Source of the DNA: Hygrophila difformis
Taxonomy: Eukaryota; Streptophyta; Magnoliopsida; Lamiales; Acanthaceae
Assembly (NCBI GenBank): GCA_030278955.1
Contig: JAOANR010000011.1
Location: 49,835,417 to 49,899,416 of the forward strand
Reading direction: 5' to 3'
DNA: 64,000 bases
The notes under the pieces were generated by a model, which was not told the DNA's origin, ran no database searches, and was given only the letters and a program-made list of their open reading frames with translations. Both the position numbers and the translations under genes were made by a program. This document shows, piece after piece, positions 46,312 to 56,536 of this stretch; the first letter of the stretch is position 1; every line of letters begins with the position of its first letter.

Positions 46312-46624
46312 TTAAGCAACTTAGCTATATATATGATCATCCATATGAGGGTGACTATTATATATTGGAAACAAATCGCGTAAAATGATTTGAAATCCAT
46401 AAGTTGATCCTGCTTATTATCCTTGCCATCTTCTACTTATAGAAACTACTCCATTCAAAATTTTCCTCTTCCATAAAAATTAATTACTACCATATAAATT
46501 ATTCATACATATGTACTAGTCAATTGATTCCTTCATCAATAGTAAACATATAGTAAAAACGAGTGTTAATTTCTCCTAATGTAGCCGTCATTTTTTCCTT
46601 TCTTTTGGATTCTCCAAAATCCTC

Positions 46625-46631
46625 TATATAA
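46625..46631 (+). promoter_or_regulatory. TATA box of raffinose synthase
   Basis: TATATAA sits 98 bases upstream of the start codon, followed by a pyrimidine-rich leader. Position and context fit a normal plant core promoter. Confidence 0.7.
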
Positions 46632-46728
46632 GCCTACTCCACCTTCTCCCTTCTCACCACCACTGTCTTGCATTCTCCCTTTCTCACAACTTCATTTCCA
46701 TTGTTTTTTCCAATTTTCCATCCCGGCA

Positions 46729-49700
46729 ATGGCTCCCAGTCAGAGCAGCAAAGGAGCCTCCAACGGCACCGCCTTGGTGGATGGTTTCACCAGTTCCATC
46801 ATCGCCCTTGACGGCTCCAACTTCACCGTCAACGGCCGTGTCTTCCTCACCGATGTTCCTTCCAACATAACGGCAACTCCCTCCCCCTACGCCCCGGCAG
46901 CGGCCACGTCTCCACCACGGTCCTCCTCCGCCTCCCCCGGATGCTTCCTGGGGTTCGACACGAAGGAGCCCAGCTGCCACCATGTTGTCCCGATTGGGAG
47001 GCTTCGGAACATCAAGTTCATGTCCCTTTTCAGGTTTAAGGTCTGGTGGACCACCCACTGGATCGGGTCCAAGGGGTCGGACCTCGAGAGGGAGACTCAG
47101 CTCGTTGTTCTTGACCGGTCTGATGATGGAGTACGCCCATATGTTGTCCTACTGCCCATCATTGAGGGGCCTTTCCGGGCGTCACTGCAGCCCGGAACCG
47201 ACGACTTCATCGATGTGTGCTTTGAGAGTGGCTCCACGAAGGTGACATCGTCGTCCTTCCGGAAGGCCGTGTACATGCACGCCGGCGATGACCCCTTCAC
47301 GCTTGTTAAGGATGCCATCAAGGTAATCTATACTGCTTAACTTTATAGTCGTAATAAACCTCTGCAAGCAAGGAATATAGAACAGAGCCCCAGTTTTTAA
47401 TTTATCTTTACTATAGAGTTTCTATGTTTTTGAGCCCATTTTTCGGTTTATCAGTCCCATTGATTTACATCAGACTTGGTAGATGAATGATTATCCTTTT
47501 TAAGTAGAAAATTATTTAGTTTTGTTTTATTTTTTTCAATTATACTGTTAGTTTCTAAAATAATTTAAAAAAATTAATTAATTTTTTTAGAAATAATAAG
47601 TGGGGCCTAATTTAAATTTTTTTTTTTAGAATATAGACAAAAAAAATAATTAGACGACTGTGTTTATACCAATTGATCAAGCTTCAAATCCTCATCCCCT
47701 CACAAAAGAGTGCACTAATTTTGGCATGCACAACAGGACAAGGAATGGCCAAACAGTAGTACTACTACATAGTACTCCCTCTGTCCCATTTAAGATGTCT
47801 TGTTTGATTTCTGCACACAATCCAATGCAACTTTTTAACCGTTAATATCTCAAAATATGTACAACGAAAAATTATGTAAAATATATATTATAAAACTACA
47901 TGATTATACGAATCTAACAAGACCAAACTCGGCTATTTTTTCCAAATATATATTTGCAATAAAATTGAGTCAAAGTTAAACAATGAACAGTGCCAAAAAG
48001 TCAAACAGGACATCTTACACGGGACGGAGGGAGTAATTTATATAGATGATCAAGGGACGATCTATTTATGTCCAGTCAATCTTGACTTTTATTTTTTATT
48101 TTTCAAATATCAATATGGGAGTACTTAATTAGTATTTCCTTAAATACTACATTTTTCCTATAGGTGGCACGCCACTACCTAGGGACATTCAGGCTGCTGG
48201 AGGAGAAGACACCACCGGGGCTCGTCGACAAGTTCGGGTGGTGCACGTGGGATGCCTTCTACCTGACGGTGCAGCCCCACGGCGTCTGGGAAGGTGTCAA
48301 GGGCCTGGTCGATGGTGGCTGCCCGCCGGGCCTGGTGCTCATCGACGACGGATGGCAGTCCATCTGCCACGACGAGGACCCCATCACCTCGGAGGGCATG
48401 AACCGGACATCAGCCGGTGAGCAGATGCCCTGCCGGCTGATCAAATTCGAGGAAAACTACAAGTTCAGGGAGTACGAGAGCCCAAACAAGACTGGTCCGG
48501 GCCCAAACACCGGGATGGGAGCCTTTATTCGTGACTTAAAGCAGACGTTCAAGACGGTGGATTATGTCTACGTCTGGCATGCTTTGTTGGGCTACTGGGG
48601 TGGGATCAGGCCCAACGTTAAGGGCCTGCCCCAGGCTAAAGTGGTCACCCCTGTATTAACTCCTGGGCTCAAAACCACTATGGAAGATTTGGCTGTCGAC
48701 AAAATTGTCAACAACGGAATTGGGCTTGTCCCACCTGAGCATGCTGATGAAATGTATGAAGGATTGCATGCCCATTTGGAATCAGTGGGGATTGATGGAG
48801 TTAAAGTGGATGTCATCCATGTAAGCTACTGGGTTTCTTTTACTAATTTCTCTCAATCTTGAATTCCTAGACCTAGTTCCTAATTTCATAATCTTTTCTT
48901 TTTTCACAGTTGTTGGAGATGCTGTGTGAGGATTATGGTGGTAGGGTTGAGTTGGCTAAAGTTTACTACAAAGCATTGTCTAACTCAATGAAGAAACATT
49001 TCAAGGGGAATGGAGTGATTGCCAGCATGGAGCACTGCAATGACTTCATGTTCTTGGGAACTGAGGCCATTTCCCTAGGCCGTGTTGGTGAGATATTTTG
49101 CTCCATTTTAAAGATGGTTTTGTTAAGTTCCTCCGTTTTGTTAAAATTGAAACGTTTAGAAATTGGATACTATTCACACATGCATTTTGACTTCAAGTTT
49201 TATCAGAGTTATACTAGTTAAATATAGTAGTCAATTGGGATCTGTTAGATTCGACGAGAAGTTAAAATATAGTCAAGTGGGATCTGTTAGATTCGTCTCG
49301 AGTAGTTTTTAAAGTAGTTTTTAAATATCAAATTTTTAGAATTTTTACTAGGCGAACCTGAGTTATTAATGATTTAAAATGTGCATTGAACTGTGTGCAC
49401 TGTTGGTCCGTTTTAATTTTTTGAAAACGGAAAGAGGGAGTACATTATTGGGGTGCATGATTATTTAAATTGGAAGTTTAAATATAAACTGAAGCACAAT
49501 TACTGTATTTAAATTTAAATGGGAGTATCCGTACCTTGTTGGAGTGCAGGGGATGATTTTTGGACGGCGGATCCATCGGGTGAAAGGGGAGATCCAAATG
49601 GCACATTCTGGTTGCAGGGATGCCACATGGTGCACTGCGCCTACAACAGCTTATGGATGGGAAATTTCATCCACCCTGACTGGGATATGTTCCAGTCCAT

Positions 49701-50583
49701 CCACCCTTGCGCCGAGTTCCACGCCGCCTCACGCGCTATCTCCGGCGGCCCCATTTACGTCAGCGACGCCGTCGGGAAACATGACTTCGACCTCCTCAAA
49801 AGCCTCGTCCTCCCCGACGGCTCCATCCTCCGGTGCGACTACTACGCCCTGCCCACGCGCGACTGCCTCTTTGAAAATCCGCTGCACAACGGCAAAACAA
49901 TGCTCAAAATTTGGAATCTCAACAAGGTACGTACATGAACTAATCGATTGCTGCGTGTGGAATTAGGTTGGAAGTGATTATTGGAATCTTACCTGGAACC
50001 AATTGATTGATTTTTTCAGTTCACCGGAGTGGTCGGCGCGTTCAACTGCCAAGGCGGCGGTTGGAGCCGCGAGGAACGCACCAACAGGTGCTTTGCGGAC
50101 TGCTCTCTCGCCGTCTCCTCCGTCGCCGGGCCACGCGACGTCGAGTGGAAGCAAGGGAACACTCCGATTCCAGTCGAGGGCGTGCAAACATTCGCGATGT
50201 ACTATTTCAAGGCGAAGAAGCTCGTCCTCTTGAAACCGTCGGGAACCGTCGACCTCACGCTGCAGCCGTTCGATTTCGAACTCATAACCGTCTCCCCCGT
50301 CAAACTCCTCCCCAAATCTTCCGTGCAGTTCGCTCCGATCGGGCTCGTGAACATGCTCAACACCGGCGGCGCCATCCAGTCGCTGGTGTTGGACGATCGC
50401 GGCAGCTCCGTACAGATCGGCGTGAAAGGGACCGGCGAAATGAGGGTTTTCGCATCGGAGAAGCCCGCGGGATGCCGCGTGAATGGCGAGCGTGTGAGTT
50501 TTGATTACGAGAACCATATGGTGATTACGCACGTGCCGTGGCCGAATTCTTCTGGAATTTCCGTGGTCGAATATTTATTTTGA
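46729..50583 (+). CDS. RFS: Raffinose synthase (galactinol-sucrose galactosyltransferase)
   Basis: Five exons: 46729-47322, 48164-48820, 48910-49087, 49550-49926, 50020-50583; 789 residues, phases consistent, close to the usual 770-790. A GH36 enzyme that moves galactose from galactinol to sucrose to give raffinose in the cytosol. Family phrases include FRFKVWWTTHW, KFGWCTWDAFYL, LIDDGWQSI, GVIASMEHCNDFM, LQGCHMVHCAYNSLWMGN and ISGGPIYVSDAVG. The nucleophile fits Asp414 in KVDVIH, and the acid/base fits the Asp pair at 478-479 after Arg475. The lack of the roughly 80-residue insertion argues against stachyose synthase. Introns 1 and 3 each hold a Stowaway MITE. AATAAA at 50807 may be the polyadenylation signal. 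Expression of such genes usually follows cold, drought and seed maturation. Confidence 0.95.
47775..48033. mobile_element. Stowaway MITE in raffinose synthase intron 1
   Basis: Termini CTCCCTCTGTCCCATTTAAG and TTACACGGGACGGAGGGAG, with TA on both sides. 259 bases, ending about 130 bases before exon 2. Confidence 0.82.
49127..49440. mobile_element. Stowaway-like MITE with internal duplication, raffinose synthase intron 3
   Basis: Starts GTTCCTCCGTTTTGTTAAAA and ends AACGGAAAGAGGGAG before TA. A unit containing GGGATCTGTTAGATTCG occurs twice (about 49228-49254 and 49277-49297), and TAGTTTTTAA is also repeated. This makes it longer than its relatives. Confidence 0.7.
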
Positions 50584-50955
50584 TCAACGGAATGAATTTC
50601 AGAGAAAAAGAAGACAAAGGGGATCCCATTTGTTTAGAGAAACAGCCCCAAAGTTAATTCATTATCATTACCAAGTATAAAACCCTATTGTTTGCTATGG
50701 GGATTTATCCAGCGTTTTTTCCGTTTTTTTTGGTTTTAATATCGAACCCCATACTTTGGGGAAGCAATCAATATAATGTATTTCTGAGTTATGATTATTG
50801 AATATGAATAAATTTTACTAATTTCTGTTTATTTATTGTTTTGTGACCGTTTACTCTTTTACCACATGTTACAAGTTTTGAACAAATGTAGAATGAATCG
50901 AATAGATATATACAAATGCTCGCTCTATTTATGGGGTAAAAGAATAGATAATTTA

Positions 50956-51466
50956 AGGGTGTATTCAATTAAGGAGTGTATTGGATAGAGAGTCTATGAG
51001 ATTTTTTTGGAGTTTGAAAGTCTTGGTGTATTCAATTTAGATTTTAAAAAAATTTTTAGAAATCTAGAGGTATTCAATACAGATTTTAAAAAGTCTTTAA
51101 AAATCTAGGTGTATTCAATACAGATTTTAAAAAGTCAGTCAAACTCTACATAGAGTCTGCACAAAATCAACCAACTCTACGTGGAGTCCATAGACTTTCT
51201 AAATCAACCGACTTTTTAAAATCCATAAAAATCTGAAACGAATACACCCCTAAGATTTGTATGGATTTTAAAAAGTTTGGATTTAGAAAGTCCATAGACT
51301 TCACATAGAGTTTTCAGAGTTGATTGATTTTATGTAGACTCCATGTAGAGTCTGACTGACTTTTAGAAATCTTGAGTTTTTTTTTACGAATAAAGACTTT
51401 TTAAAATCTAAATTAAATACACTCAACTTTAAAAGTCTTATGCCGTGTCGGGATTAAATACACCCT
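50956..51466. mobile_element. MITE with GGGTGTATT termini
   Basis: AAGGGTGTATTCAATTAAG opens it and TTAAATACACCCTT closes it as an inverted repeat. Inside, GTATTCAATACAGATTTTAA recurs about every 45 bases (51060-51140), with inverted counterparts further right. It separates raffinose synthase from the FLOE-like locus. The TTA/TAA flanks hint at PIF/Harbinger. Confidence 0.6.
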
Positions 51467-52355
51467 TAGTTTCCGCCAAGATTAGAGCAATTCTTCAAAT
51501 TTCACATTCAAGCATATCCAGATCTCCACTCCATTTTCGAAGCGGGTAGCTTTTATAGTGTATATGTGTTTTAATTGTGTACAAACTACAAAGAGATTAT
51601 GGATCGAAGCTCACAAAGTACGGCTGCCGCAAACGGCAACAACAATCGCAGCAGCAGCGGCAGGAGCGATGATTTTTCTGATTTAATTAGTGGTGCAACT
51701 GAGAAGTTTGTTCCGAGCTATGATTTCACGTCTATTCTATCTGATGTTGGATTATCGTCGTCTCCTTTGGCCGATCGTTCGTCGAATGCTGATTCGCGCG
51801 AGGAAAATTGTCCGCTCTGGACAGATTCCAACATCAATGCTTCTTCCAACAAGGTATTTCGTTAAATCAATATTCCATTTCTGTTTGTATACGTTATTTG
51901 TGAGCTTGATTGTTTGGTGTTTGATTAGTTGGTTGATCCCCTGTTTAACTATGTGTTAGTTTATGGCCCAATTTTCAGCAGCCCAATTCCGGGCCCATAA
52001 AGGCTTATTTGCTGAGCCCATTTGCTTTTGATCCCTATACTTATCAGAGCTGTCTTTGAGGGGGAGCCAGTGGAGCAGTTGCTCCGGGCCCCCAAATTTT
52101 GGGGCCCCACTTTTTCTTTTCTCTTTTTAATTTTATTTAAATTTTAGATATTATTTTAATCAAATCTATTTTAATTTCTCTTTTTAATTTCTTTTATTTT
52201 TGCTCGTTATCTTTTTTTAAAATCGAAAATGATAAAATTTCCATCAATAGTTTGTATTTAGTTATAAAATAAAATTTATTAAAATAGTTCTTATTTTTAT
52301 TGTATTTATAATATTTAGTATGATTTATTTATAGTGTTTTGTTTATTAACTAATA

Positions 52356-52586
52356 CTCCATTCGTCCTAGCATAAAGGTTCTTAGACTTCTGCACAGAAT
52401 TCAATGCATTTTCTTAATCCTTAATATGTTAAAATATGTATAAGAAAATTTATGTAAAATATATATTCAAAAACTAAACGAGTATATGAATCTAATAAAG
52501 ACTAAACTCAATTATTTTTTTTTAATTATTAAACGATAAACAGTGTTAAAAAATCAAATAAAACAATATATCTAGGATGGAGGGAA
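52356..52586. mobile_element. Stowaway-like MITE nested in the hAT element
   Basis: Starts CTCCATTCGTCCTAGCATAA and ends TATCTAGGATGGAGGG. The core is eroded. It lies wholly within 52045-52815, so it inserted there later or was carried along. Confidence 0.6.
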
Positions 52587-52654
52587 TATTAAATAATTTA
52601 TTTTTATCACTATGACAGACTCAATGAATAAACATTTAGAGATAAAGACTTACC

Positions 52655-52770
52655 CAAGTAGTTAAGTTTATGTCTTGGTTCGATTTCCTATCCGGCCCCG
52701 GTTCTTCTCTCACTAGTCACTACCCTTTCTCTAGGTTCGGCTTAGCAAAAAACAAAAAGAAAAAAAAAAG
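52655..52770 (+). mobile_element. SINE-like fragment nested in the hAT element
   Basis: TTACCCAAGTAGTTAAG (A-box-like) and TTGGTTCGATTTCC (B-box) are followed by an A-rich tail (52748-52770). Related to the SINE at 17852. No clear target duplication. Confidence 0.45.
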
Positions 52771-52823
52771 GTTGAAAGTTTGCTCCGGGCCCCCAAAAAG
52801 TTCGAGACGGCCCTGATACTTAT

Positions 52824-53790
52824 ACTCCCTCATCAACCGAGACAAACCTAACCCTTATCATTCTCTTCCTCATTCCCTGATGTGCAGCGCCCCCTCTCTT
52901 TTTTCTCTCTTCTCAGTTTTCCCTTCACTCTCTTGTCTTTGTGTCTTCTTCACTTCACTTAGGATAGATTAGTTCTTCCACCTACAGTGAGTGTATGAGA
53001 GTGTTGGTGAGTGGAAGGGGGTTAGGTTGAGTGTAAGAGCTGTGAGCTTCTTCTCTTTTAGAGCCTTGGTGGCTAGGTCGCCGGAAAAATGGGTTTCCGG
53101 CGAAGGGCTTGAGAGGCCGAGGGTGTTAGTGTCGCGGCGGAGGGGCTGTGATAAGGGTGGTGGCGCGCACAGCGAAGCTGTGGCGTTGGTGGTGGTTCCG
53201 GCAGCGTCTTGTGGTGGCCGGCAGTGGTGTTGGCAGCGGCCTTGGTGGCGGATCCAGCGGCTCTAGGTGTTCTTGTTGAGTGTGTCTCATTTGGGAGCTC
53301 TGAGCCGACTTGTTAATAGATCTTTATAGATCTATTTGGTATCTCTATTTCTCTTTAACATTAGTTATTGTATTTTTCTTGTTTTTACTAACCATGGTGT
53401 AGATCTAAGAAGTGGAGAACAAAGAGACTAAAACTGGACTGTTGGAGAAAGAAAACGACGGAGACGAATCTGTCCGGAGAGGCCGAGCCAGATCGCGACT
53501 GGCGTGGACTTCAAAGGAAGTTTCTTGATCGTTGTTTCTGTTTTTAGTATTTATGAGAGAATCATGTATTGGTGAGGTCAAAGCCTTGTAAATCCCATAG
53601 TTAGGTCTTTTGGGTTGTAATAGTTAGTTTAAAACAGGGTACCGGAGTTACCCAACACTATGTTATTGATTGAACTGGTGTATGTTGTACCGAGTTCACT
53701 AATCAAGAATAATAATCAAAGTCATTGCTTGCAGAGGGAATAGTTGAACATTTAAAGTTTTCATAAACTGTATTTGAATTTTCTCATGGT
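52824..53790. other. Transcript-leader-like segment in FLOE-like intron 1
   Basis: A CT-rich stretch (52890-52960) leads into GC-rich DNA (53080-53270) and then into T-rich, AT-rich sequence. It contains an ORF of simple composition (from 52991) without a domain. It looks like the leader region of a transposon or an inserted transcript. I found neither terminal repeats nor a target duplication. Confidence 0.35.
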
Positions 53791-55338
53791 ATATGGATTC
53801 CAGGACTATGCTTCTGTTGATGCCGATGAACCTCCCAAATTTAATTTGGGGGAAAATGAAAAGCCCAGCAATCGAATTTCAGACATTTCCTTGGTTTCTG
53901 AGATTGATAAAACAATGGAGATACAAATATATATGGAGAATCTGCTAAATGTTGTGGATAACATGAATGCGAGGCTATCGCAGTTGGAAACAAGGACTTC
54001 CAGCCTTGAAAATTCCATTGACGATCTAAAGAAGTCAGCTGGAAACACTGGTGGCAGAATGACACTTTTGGAAGATATTCTCAAATAGGTACCTTCCATT
54101 TCTTTACATATTTTCATAGAACATTCTAGGAAAACTGAAGTGTTTTTGGTCTTGTTGGCAATATTTTACATTGAAGTCTGAACCTACCCTTTGATTTTGT
54201 TTACTGTGACTGATTTCGCATAATCATCTCTTTTAGAGCTTGTTTGCAATGGTCTTAGAGCTGATGAAAGATGCACACCTCGTTTTCTAACGTGCCATTT
54301 GAATGTTTTGTTTGCATAAAGTCAGCTGGAATTAACATATAGATAGTGTTACATCACTGTCAATATATTTCCGCCTTTATATTTAGCTACTTGATAAATT
54401 AGTCATCTTGTTTTAAGTTGTGCACACTCTGCAGGTGCAATCAAGCGTTTTGGTTATCAAGGATCAACAAGAAAGATTGGAAGGGAGACTGGAAATTCCT
54501 AAACTGGAGGTTCCAAGGATGGAAGATGAAAATGAAAGCAAGCATTCTACTCAAACTCATCAACAGTATGTTGTTTCTCCCCTACATGGCTACATCCACA
54601 AAACCACACTCAAAATGCATCTCCATCAAATATTCCTCAAACCCCTCCACAGCTCCCAAATCAGTTCCTTCAAACCCAATTTCCTTCTTCTATCCCTCAT
54701 TGGGAGTCTCACTCTCACTCTCACATCCCCTTACCAAGCCAAATGGCCCAAGCCCAAATCCCAGAACAACAGAGCCAACATTACCAAATGCTTCCTATGC
54801 AGCCACATCATCCACAACACATAACTACTCCACCTCCATCCCAATACTCCCAACCACACCCGTTGTTCTGTCCTATTACTCAAAGTTAGACCTCCATCGA
54901 CCAGAAGAAGCATCATATATAGTTCCTCAAAGTTACTCACGAGGCATTCACCTACCTCTTCATCCACCGTACTCAACAAACCTTCACACGGGTTCTTTTG
55001 TTCCATCATCAGGATCAGGTAATGGGGAGTTGTATCCTTACAGAAACTATCCTCCACAGCATTGCACTGCCTCATTCATGGAACGAACACCACAACTCTC
55101 TTTGCCTGTCACGAGGCAGAGTGGTGGAATTCATCATCCACCATTGCCTACTGCTCGAATACTACTGCAAAAATCCTCACCACTAAATGACTCGTCTCGA
55201 TCAAGTGATGACATTGTTGACAGGGTTACAAACATGGGATTTCCAAGAGATCATATTCGGGAGACAGTTAGAAAGCTGAAAGAAAGTGGGCAAGCAGTTG
55301 AAATGAACATAGTTCTTGACATGTTGATGAATGAATGA

Positions 55339-56144
55339 ATGAAGGGTGAGTAAATAAACAAGCCAAACTTTTAGATGTTGGTCTGGCCAGTAATGAAAAT
55401 TGCTGCTGCATTTGAAGTTATTTAAATTTTAAACCAACTACTTTTTTATTTTATTTTATTTTTTTCTTTGTATGTCTGCTCAAAAGATAACCTTCTGTGT
55501 GTTTGGTTATATTGTACTTTGGCCTTTGAAAATATTCCCAATTTGCTTTTACCTGTGGAACTTTTATGTAGCCATTTCTGTGTTGTGCGGTGCCAGTCAT
55601 TTATTGAGGTTATTTTCCTGTGTTTTATAGATTGATTGCCATATAATTTCATAAGGAAAACGATGCCAAGAATTTTCATGATATACTTCTGCTCTTTATT
55701 CTTTCACTAGAAATAAATACTGTCTCTTTCGTAAAATAATTGTAAAAAAATAAATAAATGAATGTTGGTGTTTCACATTATAATAATAGATTAATGATTA
55801 ACTCATAACAAAGTAAATATGTATGGGAGTAATTGAGTAAACCACCAGGTTGACAATATATCAAATTAAGTATAATTATCCATACATATAAATATATTTA
55901 CAATAAAAGTATTAAATATACTAAAACAAATTACTTTAAGAAAATCACCAGGAGACGATGACACATTTTTGTTGGCTATGTCGTTGCCTTTACCATAAGT
56001 AGATGAGGTCCTTGACTTCCACTATTATGATATGATGGACATACGAATTCGTAATGACATACTAAGATATAGCTCTTTGTCACTTCTTGTCCTTAATAGA
56101 AACCAAATTATGAATATCTTTTTTTGTTAGATTGTAAATAAGTA
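55339..56144. other. Intergenic DNA, no gene seen
   Basis: 3' flank of the FLOE-like locus, AT-rich, without further genes. Confidence 0.5.
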
Positions 56145-56149
56145 TGTAG

Positions 56150-56452
56150 TGTTGAAATAGTGAATACATTTATTGTAAATAGTGAATATAGGTGGGGTAT
56201 TAATTATTGAATTATTGAGATGTATGTTACTCACCCTCCTACGCGGTTCAGTATGCTTATAAATACTGGCCTCATTATCATATATTTAGCAGCAATCTTT
56301 CTTCTCTTTCTCTTTGTTCCTGCATCCCCCATCTCACTTTGTCCCCTGCATTCATTTTCCTTCTCCACTAACTTTAAGATATACTACTATCTATATTATA
56401 TTGTTCATATACACTTACTGATAACCATCTCATATATATTATATTCACAACA
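56150..56452 (+). repeat. Copia 5' LTR
   Basis: Runs from TGTTGAAATAG to TTCACAACA. A TATA box (TATAAATA, 56258-56265) in the sequence GCTTATAAATACTGG is the likely promoter of the element. Confidence 0.92.
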
Positions 56453-56453
56453 C

Positions 56454-56468
56454 GTTATCAGCACGAGC
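56454..56468 (+). other. Candidate copia primer-binding site
   Basis: GTTATCAGCACGAGC follows the 5' LTR. It lacks the TGG that pairs with a tRNA 3' CCA. Its complement instead resembles the anticodon arm of tRNA-Ile, hinting at priming by a tRNA fragment. Inference only. Confidence 0.35.
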
Positions 56469-56536
56469 CACTGACGGAGCTCTGCCGGAATTTCCTTTGA
56501 GGTAATATTTAATCTTTGTATTTCAATAATTTTATT

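Larger units (their letters stand above)
52045..52815. mobile_element. hAT-type non-autonomous element in FLOE-like intron 1
   Basis: Begins CAGAGCTGTCTTTGAGG, ends TCGAGACGGCCCTG, flanked by the exact 8-base duplication ATACTTAT (52037-52044, 52816-52823). The ends also share GCTCCGGGCCCCCAAA on opposite strands. It carries a Stowaway and a SINE-like piece inside. 771 bases. Confidence 0.82.
51599..55338 (+). pseudogene. FLOE: FLOE/DUF1421 family gene, apparently broken
   Basis: Exon 1 is 51599-51853 (Asp/Ser-rich N-terminus), exon 2 is 53804-54088 (coiled coil, ARLSQLETRTSSLENSIDDL), and exon 3 runs from 54435 to 55338. The C-terminus (VTNMGFPRDHIRETVRKLKE and VVLD-like MNIVLDMLMNE) is the DUF1421/UBA-like end, and the middle is Gln/Pro/Ser-rich. 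This is the domain order of the FLOE proteins; Arabidopsis FLOE1 forms water-responsive condensates that control seed germination. Three breaks are visible: an in-frame TAG as the last codon of exon 2 (54086-54088), a frame change between about 54565 and 54605, and another near 54885-54890. Without an unusual splice, the product would stop after about 179 residues. Intron 1 is swollen by insertions. Confidence 0.75.

Noticed and set aside
46729..50583. Stachyose synthase
   Set aside because: Length and the missing insertion fit raffinose synthase better. Biochemistry would be needed to exclude dual activity.
54418..55338. A single intact 306-residue protein at the FLOE-like locus
   Set aside because: Only its C-terminal part matches the family. 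The first two thirds are out of frame relative to the recognisable coiled-coil and Gln/Pro/Ser blocks.
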